64,000 nucleotides of DNA from JAOUEA01 sp963810915. Lineage in GTDB: Bacteria; Actinomycetota; UBA4738; HRBIN12. Position 1 is the first letter of the stretch; each line of letters opens with the position of its first letter. The translations under genes were made by a program, and so were the position numbers. The DNA lies in contig CAWEPH010000001.1 of assembly GCA_963810915.1 (NCBI GenBank), positions 682,001 to 746,000 of the forward strand. Direction: 5' to 3'. Below the pieces are notes generated by a model that saw nothing but the letters and a program-made list of their open reading frames with translations, did no database searches and was not told the origin of the DNA. Positions 58,701-64,000 of this stretch are shown in pieces.

Positions 58701-59301
58701 TGGTGTGCTGGTCGGGGAGGCCGTGGTCCTGCACCTCGATGAAGTAGTGCTCGGGCCCGAAGATGTCGCGGTACTCGGAGGCGACGGCGCGCGCGCGATC
58801 CACCTGCCCCGCCAGCAGGGCCACCCCGATCTCGGAGGACAGGCAGCCGGAGAGGCAGATCACGCCCTCCGCGTACTCCGCCATCAGCTGCTTGTCCATC
58901 CGCGGCCGGTGGTAGAAGCCCTCCAGGTGGGCGTAGGAGACGAGCTTCAGCAGGTTGCGGTACCCGGTCTCGTTCTCGGCGAGCAGGGTGAGGTGGTAGT
59001 ACTTCTCCTCGCTCTCGCCGGGGTTGCGGTCGAAGCGGGAGCCCGGGGCGACGTACGCCTCCACGCCGAGGATGGGCTTCACGCCCGCGGCCCGACCCGC
59101 CTCGAAGAACCGGAGCGCGCCGAACATCGAGCCGTGGTCCGTGACGGCGACGGCCGGCATCCCCAGCCTCTTCGCCTCGCTGAAGATGGTGGGGGCGCCG
59201 GGATTCGTCTTCGGCGCCTCGATACGCGCGGCCCCGTCGAGCAGCGAGTACTCGGAGTGCACGTGCAGGTGGACGAAGCTCCGGTCGTCTGCGTCGGTCA
59301 T
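55750..59301 (-). CDS. dnaE: DNA polymerase III alpha subunit
   Basis: Replicative polymerase, 1183 residues, intact. PHP domain (FVHLHVHSEYSLLDGA at residues 9-24), polymerase active site PDIDMDFDERRRDEVI near residue 420, thumb and fingers VHAAGVVIGD and FGFNASHACAYGLVAYQTAYLMAHHPVEYM-like sequence (here YGFNASHACAYGLVAYQTAYL), an HhH region, and a C-terminal OB domain (VTIGGIIGAVARKYTKRGEPYAQF). ATG at 59299-59301. Two DnaA-box-like sites lie 27-58 bp upstream. It is the only alpha-subunit gene in the window and matches the DnaE1 type. Confidence 0.97.
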   Translation of the reverse strand: MTDADDRSFVHLHVHSEYSLLDGAARIEAPKTNPGAPTIFSEAKRLGMPAVAVTDHGSMFGALRFFEAGRAAGVKPILGVEAYVAPGSRFDRNPGESEEKYYHLTLLAENETGYRNLLKLVSYAHLEGFYHRPRMDKQLMAEYAEGVICLSGCLSSEIGVALLAGQVDRARAVASEYRDIFGPEHYFIEVQDHGLPDQHTILRTQFALGDELGIPVVATNDLHYTLREDAKPHDVLLCIQQKKLQSDLKRLKFDSEEFYLKSAEEMRALFAERPDACDQTLRIAERAELDLVYGDRAPAEERYHLPRFETPGGLDRDAYLRQLVDEGARERYGSLSDEVRDRIDHELGVITSMGFGGYFLIVWDLIRYAREQGIRVGPGRGSAAGSVVSYCLHITDLDPLRYGLLFERFLNPERIQMPDIDMDFDERRRDEVIRYATEKYGADHVAQIVTFQTIKGKQGIRDAARVLGFPPVVGDRLCKMYPPAVMGRDYPIEDALKLSPDLAAAYEKEPEAKEIVETARALEGLRREDSVHAAGVVIGDAPLVNYLPLKLSKDSRDDSKRVVTQFDMNGVEALGLLKMDFLGLRNLSVIEDALRHLRTRGIELDIDHIGLDDAATYAMLQRAETTGVFQMESAGMRSLIKLLAPDRFEDLMALVALYRPGPLNSGLHTEYAERKHGRRKVTYPHEDLEPILKDTYGVMIYQEQVMQVAVVLAGFSMGEADTLRKAMGKKKLEVLMPFKEKFIAGAVAKGYEQRLAADLFEMIVPFADYGFNASHACAYGLVAYQTAYLMAHHPVEYMSAVLTSVKDDKDAKPFYLYACRGMNIEVLPPDVNESELDFAPAPGEEPAIRYGLAAVRNVGEGAVQQIIEARRAKGAFTSYSDFCRKAEPGVLTKRVLESLIQAGAFDSLGYARRALLEQQDKVSAPILAERKAEAAGQFSLFGGADEGDAARIDESVLQGEEFSKRELLRYEKEMLGQFVTDHPLLEVRGALGAQTTHEIADLEDLGDGDLVTIGGIIGAVARKYTKRGEPYAQFRLEGLAGGVEVVAFPSVYEAVPGLIETDRIVLATGRIDLRGRELQIRANEIRDPDLGAAGRGSFEPGALVVDLSAAACTPVVLAKLKELFEAHQGPAPVRVRFVASTGVTPLEVGAYRVDAEGNLLGELRMLLGPGAASVERAAAVSSP

Positions 59302-59327
59302 CGGTGCTGCTCAGGCCTCCTGCTGAG

Positions 59328-59359
59328 TTATCCACAGCGTCCCGGCCGCATGTGGAGAA
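59328..59359. promoter_or_regulatory. Inverted pair of DnaA boxes upstream of dnaE
   Basis: TTATCCACA (59328-59336), a perfect consensus DnaA box, faces TGTGGAGAA (59351-59359), the inverted box with one mismatch, 14 bp apart. They occupy the dnaE promoter region in the 151-bp gap to rluD. Two sites in this arrangement are unlikely by chance in a GC-rich genome. Suggests DnaA control of dnaE; too few boxes for an origin. Confidence 0.6.
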
Positions 59360-59452
59360 CTACATCCGTGTGATTCGCGAGGGGGCCCCAAGCTACGCCC
59401 GGTCCGGGGGGTCGTCAAGGCTGCAGGTCGGGAGGGTGAGACGCGAGGCCGG

Positions 59453-60352
59453 TCACGACCCCGAGGCCGACCGAGCCCGTCCGAGCGCGGCCTCCAGGTC
59501 CTGCGGTAACGGCTCCTCCAGCTCGACGCGCTGCCCCGTCAGCGGGTGCGTGAACGCGATCCGCCAGGAGTGCAGGAATGGCCGGGTGAGGCCGAGGGCC
59601 TTCGCGTCATCGCCGCCGCCCCCGTAGGCCTTGTCCCCGAGGATCGGGTGCCCGATCGCCTTGAGATGGACGCGGATCTGGTGCGTGCGTCCCGTGCGGG
59701 GCGTCGCCTCCAACAGGGTCGCGGCCGCGAAGCGCTCGCGCACCGCGAAACGCGTCGTGGCCCGGCGTCCCTCGGTGTGATCCACGACGACCCGGTTCGC
59801 AGAGCGCCCGAGCGGCGCGTCCACGCTGAAGTCCTCGTGCGCGACCGCTCCACGAGCCAACGTCAGGTAGCGGCGCTCCACCTCGTGCCCCTTGAACATC
59901 GCCGCGAGCGCCTCGTGCGCTTCGTCGGTCTCGGCCACCACCATCAGGCCGCTCGTGCCCGCGTCCAGACGGTGGACGATGCCGGGGCGGAGCGGGCCGC
60001 CGAGGGTGGACAGCGGCACGCCCATCCCGAGGAGCCGGTTCACGAGGGTTCCGCTCCGCCTGCCCTCCGTCGGGTGGGTGAGGAGCCCGGCCGGCTTCGC
60101 GATCACGAGCAGGTGCGGGTCGCGGAAGCGGATCGGCACGGGCGGGCCCTCGGGTGCGAGACCGGCATCCGTGGCGAGATCCGCCTCGATGCGTTCGCCG
60201 CCGGCGAGGCGGAACGACTTGGGTCGGGCGGCACCGTCCACCCGCACGCGGCCGGCGGTGATCGCACGCTGGATGTCGGCGCGCGGGAGGCCGCTCAGGC
60301 CCGCGAGCACCACGTCGAGGCGGCCGGGAACCCCTTCGAACGACTCAGCCAT
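59453..60352 (-). CDS. rluD: 23S rRNA pseudouridine synthase, RluD family
   Basis: 299 residues. N-terminal S4-like domain (RLDVVLAGLSGLPRADIQRAITAGRVRVDG), catalytic motif PGIVHRLDAGTSGLMVVAET with Asp near residue 129, and PRTGRTHQIRVHLKAIGHPILGDKAYGG. Modifies uridines in large-subunit rRNA helix 69 in relatives. The ATG overlaps the lspA stop by 8 nt. The lspA-rluD pair is a common bacterial operon. Confidence 0.94.
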   Translation of the reverse strand: MAESFEGVPGRLDVVLAGLSGLPRADIQRAITAGRVRVDGAARPKSFRLAGGERIEADLATDAGLAPEGPPVPIRFRDPHLLVIAKPAGLLTHPTEGRRSGTLVNRLLGMGVPLSTLGGPLRPGIVHRLDAGTSGLMVVAETDEAHEALAAMFKGHEVERRYLTLARGAVAHEDFSVDAPLGRSANRVVVDHTEGRRATTRFAVRERFAAATLLEATPRTGRTHQIRVHLKAIGHPILGDKAYGGGGDDAKALGLTRPFLHSWRIAFTHPLTGQRVELEEPLPQDLEAALGRARSASGS

Positions 60353-60845
60353 CGCCGGCGGAGGACACGTCGGCGCCGAGATGATCGGAGCGCAGCGCCG
60401 CCCACCCCAGGAGGAGGGCGCCCACCACGACGGCGCTGTCGGCGAGGTTGAAGACGGGCCAGACGTGGAAGTCGATGAAGTCGATGACCCGCCCGCGCAT
60501 CCCGGGCGCGCGCAGGATGCGGTCGGTGAGGTTGCCGAGCGCGCCGCCCAGGACGAGCCCGAGCGCGACGGAGGTGAGCGCGCTCCGCCGCCGGAACGCG
60601 GTGGCCACGATCAGCCCCGACACCGCGATCGTGAACCCCGCGAAGAGCCAGGGCGCGCTCTGTCCCAGGCTGAACGCCCCGCCCGAGTTCGTCGTGAACT
60701 GCAGCGTGAGGACGCCCTTGATCACGACGATCGGGTGGTCTTGGAGCGTGTGCTCGGCCCAGACCTTGGAGAGGCGGTCGAGCACGTAGGCTCCCGCGGC
60801 GGTCGCGAACAGGATGGCCGCGCCGCGACGGCCCGAGGGCTCCAC
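60345..60845 (-). CDS. lspA: Lipoprotein signal peptidase (signal peptidase II)
   Basis: Inner-membrane aspartic peptidase removing lipoprotein signal peptides, 166 residues, four helices. DRLSKVWAEHTL, LTLQFTTNSGGAFSLG, catalytic Asp in GGALGNLTDRIL and second Asp in WPVFNLADSAVVVG. Would process the many lipoproteins encoded in this window. GTG start at 60843-60845, 4 nt after the traR stop. Intact. Confidence 0.95.
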   Translation of the reverse strand: MEPSGRRGAAILFATAAGAYVLDRLSKVWAEHTLQDHPIVVIKGVLTLQFTTNSGGAFSLGQSAPWLFAGFTIAVSGLIVATAFRRRSALTSVALGLVLGGALGNLTDRILRAPGMRGRVIDFIDFHVWPVFNLADSAVVVGALLLGWAALRSDHLGADVSSAGDG

Positions 60846-60849
60846 GGCC

Positions 60850-61233
60850 CTATCGGCGCGACTGCGCCTGGGCGTCCTTGATGCAGAGGTCGACGTAGGG
60901 CAGCGCCTTGATCCGGGCCTTCTCGATGGGCTTGCCGCAGATCTCGCAGACACCGTAGGTGCCCTCGTCCATGCGCTTGAGTGCTCGCTCGATCTTGTCC
61001 AGCAGGTCGCGGACGTTCTGCTCGATGGACAGATCCTTCTCGCGCTCGAAGGTGGCGCTGCCCGCATCGGCGGACTCGTCGTCCAGGCCCACATCGCCGG
61101 AGAGCTCCGACTGCGTGGTCGAGAACGCGTCCTCCTCGATCGTGGACAGCTGGGTCGCGAGCTCCGTCCGCTCCTCGGTGAGGCGCGCGCGCAGCTCCTC
61201 GACCTCCTTCTTCGTGAGCTTGCTCTCAGCCAT
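60850..61233 (-). CDS. TraR/DksA-family zinc-finger protein with altered finger
   Basis: 127 residues. N-terminal coiled coil (KLTKKEVEELRARLTEERTEL), acidic middle ELSGDVGLDDESADAGSATFEREKDLS, then a DksA/TraR finger GTYGVCEICGKPIEKARIKALPYVDLCIKDAQ. The last cysteine of the usual C4 set is Asp (CIKD instead of CxxC), leaving three Cys plus Asp. Family members bind the RNA polymerase secondary channel or act in stringent control; in actinobacteria the role is unsettled. ATG at 61231-61233 with TACCCT 9 nt upstream. First gene before lspA-rluD. Confidence 0.9.
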   Translation of the reverse strand: MAESKLTKKEVEELRARLTEERTELATQLSTIEEDAFSTTQSELSGDVGLDDESADAGSATFEREKDLSIEQNVRDLLDKIERALKRMDEGTYGVCEICGKPIEKARIKALPYVDLCIKDAQAQSRR

Positions 61234-61282
61234 GGTCGGCGAAGGGTAGCAGATGGTGCCCGTCCGAACCCGTAACCGCAGG

Positions 61283-61546
61283 TCAGACGGCACGGAGCCG
61301 ATCCTCGACCTGGTCGGGATCCAGGCCCTCGACCACGAAGACCTTGGTGCGCGATCGGGCCCCCGAACGCAGGCGCACCGAGGACTTCGGCACCCCCAGC
61401 GCGACGGCGAGGGCGGATGACGCCTCGGCCGTGGCCTTGCCGCCCTCCGGGGCCGAGCGCACCCGCACCACGACGCCCCCCTCCCCGACCTCGACGGCGC
61501 GGCGGCCCGATCGGGGCACGACACGCACGGTGATGGTGGCGGTCAT
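61283..61546 (-). CDS. DUF167 (UPF0235, YggU-like) protein
   Basis: 87-residue cytosolic protein of the DUF167 family, function unknown. Family pattern: ITVRVVPRSGRRAVEVGEGGVVVRVRSAPEGGKATAEASSALAVALGVPKSSVRLRSGARSRTKVFVVEG, with the conserved AP.(G)GKAN-like segment as APEGGKATAE. ATG at 61544-61546. Divergent from the ileS leader. Confidence 0.92.
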   Translation of the reverse strand: MTATITVRVVPRSGRRAVEVGEGGVVVRVRSAPEGGKATAEASSALAVALGVPKSSVRLRSGARSRTKVFVVEGLDPDQVEDRLRAV

Positions 61547-61570
61547 GGGTGTAGCATCCCGCCTCAGAGG

Positions 61571-61840
61571 CGACGACGGGAACACGGTCGCGGGGACCGT
61601 GGAGCCAGAGCGAGCCGGGGATGGTGGGAGCCCGGCGCCGAGCACCCCGCGAGCATCCTCCCCGAGCCCCTGTCCGAACGGGCCCGCACCTTCGCGCGGC
61701 CCCGGTAGGCGCAGGCGGGACCCGCCCGTGATCGCGGGAGGCCTTCGATCGGGAGGCCATGAGTGGCCGCGGACCGCGAGGCCCGCGGCAAGTGGGGTGG
61801 CACCGCGGGGCCTGCGCCTCGTCCCTGCAAGGGACGGGGC
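61571..61840 (+). promoter_or_regulatory. T-box riboswitch leader of ileS
   Basis: tRNA-sensing leader. T-box core AGTGGGGTGGCACCGCGG at 61791-61808. Stem I with GCCGGG...CCCGGC arms (61614-61636) and a putative specifier ATC (Ile) at 61655-61657. After the T-box comes a 10-bp hairpin GCCTCGTCCC-TGCAA-GGGACGGGGC at 61816-61840 followed by GTTTC. Uncharged tRNA-Ile would stabilise the antiterminator and permit ileS expression. The hairpin does not include the ribosome-binding site, favouring transcriptional control. The 5' limit is approximate. Confidence 0.88.
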
Positions 61841-61878
61841 GTTTCGCATGTGTGGAGCGCATGTGTGGAGGAGGAGCG

Positions 61879-64000
61879 ATGGCACGGTTCGAGCCGGTGG
61901 ACCCGAAGGTCAGCTTCCCCGAACTCGAGCGGGGGATCCTCCAGTTCTGGAAGGAGGGCGACGTCTTCGCGCGCTCGCTGGCCCAGCGCGCCGACGCTCC
62001 CCGCTGGGTGTTCTACGAGGGTCCGCCCACGGCCAACGGCCGCCCGGGCGTGCACCACGTGGAGGCGCGCACCTTCAAGGACATCTACCCGCGCTTCAAG
62101 ACGATGACCGGACACTACGTGCCGCGCAAGGGCGGCTGGGACTGCCACGGCCTGCCGGTCGAGCTCGAGGTGGAGAAGGAGATCGGCACCACCGGCAAGC
62201 GCGACATCGAGGCGTTCGGGGTGGCGGAGTTCAATCGGCGCTGTCGGGAGTCCGTGACCCGCTACATCGACGACTGGGCGAAGCTCTCCGAGCGCATCGG
62301 GATGTGGATCGACCTCGAGGACGCGTACTGGACGATGAACACGGAGTACATCGAGTCGGTCTGGTGGTCGCTGAAGGAGCTGCACGGCCGCGGCCTCTTG
62401 CAGGAGTCCGACAAGGTCACGGCCTACTGCCCGCGATGCGGCACCGCGCTGTCCGACGCCGAGGTCGCGATGGGCTACGAGACCGTGGAGGACCCGAGCG
62501 TCTTCCTGCGCCTTCCCCTGATCGAGGTTCCCTCCGACGCCTCGCTCGTCGGCGCCTCGCTCATCGTGTGGACCACCACCCCGTGGACGCTCCCGTCGAA
62601 CGAAGGGGCGGCGGTCGCACCGGACGCCGAATACGTGGTGGTCGAGCGCGACGGGGAACGCCTGGTGATGGGCGCGGCGCTGCGTGAGCGCGTGCTCGGC
62701 GAGGACGGCACGGTCGTGGGCACCCTCAGCGGTGACCGGTTGATCGGGGCGCGCTACGAGCCTCCCTACCCCAACGTCGAGGGCGCCCACGTCGTCGTGG
62801 GGGGAGACTTCGTCTCGATGGAGGACGGCTCCGGCATCGTCCACATGGCGCCGGCCTTCGGCCCCGAGGACCTGGCCGTGGGCCGCGCGCAGGGATGGCC
62901 GATCTTCAAGCCCGTCGACGACGCGGGACGCTTCACGGAGCAGGCGCCCGCGTTCGTGCAGGGCCTGTTCGTCAAGGACGCCGATCCGAAGATCGTCGAG
63001 GAGCTGCGCACGCGGGGTGTGCTGTTCGCCGCCGACACGATCGAGCACGCGTACCCGTTCTGCTGGCGGTGCCAGACGCCGCTCCTCTACTACGCGCGGA
63101 CCTCGTGGTACGTGCGCACCACCGAGGTGAAGGAGCGGCTCCTCGCGGTGAACGAGGGCGTCAACTGGTTCCCCGACCACATCAAGCACGGCCGGTACGG
63201 GAACTGGCTCGAGAACAACGTGGACTGGGCGCTCTCGCGCGAACGGTACTGGGGCACACCGCTGCCGATCTGGCGCTGCGGGGCCGGCCACCAGACCGCG
63301 GTGGGCTCCCTCAACGAACTGGGCGCCCTCGCCGGTCGCGACGTCGCCGACGTCGACCCGCACCGCCCGGCGATCGACGAGGTCACGCTCCCCTGCCCCA
63401 CCTGCGGGGCCACCGCCACGCGCGTCCCCGAGGTCATCGACACCTGGTACGACTCGGGCGCGATGCCGTTCGCGCAATGGGGCTATCACCCCGAGCTCGG
63501 GCGGGGCGAGGAGGCCTTCGCCCGCGCGTTCCCCGCCGACTTCATCTCCGAGGCCATCGATCAGACGCGAGGCTGGTTCTACACGCTGATGGCCGAGGGC
63601 GTGCTGCAGTTCGACGAGACCGCCTACCGCAACGTCGTCTGCGTCGGGCACCTCGTCGGCGCGGACGGCCGGAAGATGTCGAAGTCGCTCGGGAACATCT
63701 TCGATCCGTGGGAGGCCCTGGACCGCCAGGGCGCCGACGCGCTGCGCTGGTACATGTTGACGAACGGTTCGCCGTGGGCCTCGCGGCGCATCGGGCACGA
63801 CGTCCTCGACGAGGTCCTGCGGCAGTTCCTGCTCACCCTGTGGCACGTCTATGCGTTCTTCGTGACGTACGCGAACGCCGACGGCTTCGACCCGGAGGCG
63901 ACCCCGGCCCCCGCACCCGCGGAGCGCCCCCTGCTCGACCGGTGGATCCTCTCCCAGCTCGCGCGCACGGTGGCCACGGCCCACGACGGGCTCGAGGCGT
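61879..64000 (+). CDS. ileS: Isoleucyl-tRNA synthetase, N-terminal part (partial)
   Basis: Charges tRNA-Ile. The first 707 codons are present and the gene leaves the right edge in an open frame. HIGH-equivalent segment PPTANGRPGVHH at residues 49-60, GWDCHGLPVELEVEKEIG, editing-domain motif TTPWTLPSNEGAAV, WTTTPW context, DTWYDSGAMPF and KMSKS at residues 599-603. ATG at 61879-61881 with GGAGGAG 5-7 nt upstream. The sequence style resembles the eukaryote-like (mupirocin-insensitive) clade, which is inference. Controlled by the T-box leader. Confidence 0.96.
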   Translation, partial: MARFEPVDPKVSFPELERGILQFWKEGDVFARSLAQRADAPRWVFYEGPPTANGRPGVHHVEARTFKDIYPRFKTMTGHYVPRKGGWDCHGLPVELEVEKEIGTTGKRDIEAFGVAEFNRRCRESVTRYIDDWAKLSERIGMWIDLEDAYWTMNTEYIESVWWSLKELHGRGLLQESDKVTAYCPRCGTALSDAEVAMGYETVEDPSVFLRLPLIEVPSDASLVGASLIVWTTTPWTLPSNEGAAVAPDAEYVVVERDGERLVMGAALRERVLGEDGTVVGTLSGDRLIGARYEPPYPNVEGAHVVVGGDFVSMEDGSGIVHMAPAFGPEDLAVGRAQGWPIFKPVDDAGRFTEQAPAFVQGLFVKDADPKIVEELRTRGVLFAADTIEHAYPFCWRCQTPLLYYARTSWYVRTTEVKERLLAVNEGVNWFPDHIKHGRYGNWLENNVDWALSRERYWGTPLPIWRCGAGHQTAVGSLNELGALAGRDVADVDPHRPAIDEVTLPCPTCGATATRVPEVIDTWYDSGAMPFAQWGYHPELGRGEEAFARAFPADFISEAIDQTRGWFYTLMAEGVLQFDETAYRNVVCVGHLVGADGRKMSKSLGNIFDPWEALDRQGADALRWYMLTNGSPWASRRIGHDVLDEVLRQFLLTLWHVYAFFVTYANADGFDPEATPAPAPAERPLLDRWILSQLARTVATAHDGLEA

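Noticed and set aside
55633..59373. Long plus-strand open frames antisense to dnaE
   Set aside because: Same shadow effect; dnaE is intact and complete on the minus strand.
59302..59452. Replication origin near dnaE
   Set aside because: Only two DnaA boxes and no AT-rich unwinding region or dnaA/dnaN neighbours.

Overview
The window is GC-rich (by eye about two thirds or more G+C) bacterial chromosome, dominated by housekeeping genes and ABC importers. Several gene neighbourhoods are actinobacterial: uvrC-rapZ-gap-pgk-tpi, uvrA near uvrB, coaE-rpsA-polA, hisA-trpC-trpB-trpA, and ileS facing a traR/dksA-lspA-rluD-dnaE block. Many unit-leading genes carry a TAnnnT box 6-7 nt before the start codon, as expected for leaderless transcripts, which are common in Actinomycetota. 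I infer an uncultured, deep-branching actinobacterium; the class cannot be fixed from this sequence alone.

Layout, left to right. (1) 1-5.5 kb: peptide (Opp/Dpp, family 5) importer operon on the minus strand, cut by the left edge. (2) 5.5-12.8 kb: apgM-tpi-pgk-gap glycolytic block, then rapZ-uvrC, all minus. (3) 12.8-21.4 kb: a secreted lipoprotein with a cupredoxin domain, uvrA, a small unknown gene plus a ChrA-type transporter, a PLP enzyme and an amidohydrolase. (4) 21.4-35.2 kb: uvrB, a polar amino-acid importer, an ABC-2 exporter, a 2-hydroxyacid dehydrogenase, DUF2203, HAD, coaE, rpsA, polA, all minus. (5) 35.3-39.7 kb: FTR1 iron permease (plus) and a second polar amino-acid importer (minus). 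(6) 39.8-43.2 kb: tRNA-Leu(CAA) followed by a small accessory patch (cupin, methyltransferase, internally duplicated membrane protein, RTX-repeat protein). (7) 43.2-55.1 kb: one long minus-strand run, hisA-trpC-trpB-trpA followed by two branched-chain-type binding proteins, livH-livM-livG-livF and an ornithine-cyclodeaminase-family enzyme. (8) 55.1-64 kb: a LON-domain protein convergent with dnaE, then rluD-lspA-traR-DUF167, and divergently a T-box leader and ileS, which runs off the right edge.

Many universally required genes (uvrA, uvrB, uvrC, polA, coaE, rpsA, apgM) are split by single-base shifts, about 25 sites in 64 kb. Most are one extra G or C beside existing G/C. These look like consensus errors in the assembly, so such genes are annotated here as whole genes with the suspected shift position. 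No CRISPR array, insertion sequence or prophage was seen.

The most interesting material is regulatory or architectural. Strong GC hairpins sit at three of four binding-protein/permease junctions. An ileS T-box ends in a terminator-like hairpin. Two inverted DnaA boxes precede dnaE. A recurrent leaderless-promoter signature marks many genes. LivM and one polar amino-acid permease each carry an extra N-terminal membrane domain. The yvcK-whiA pair is missing from its usual place between rapZ and gap.
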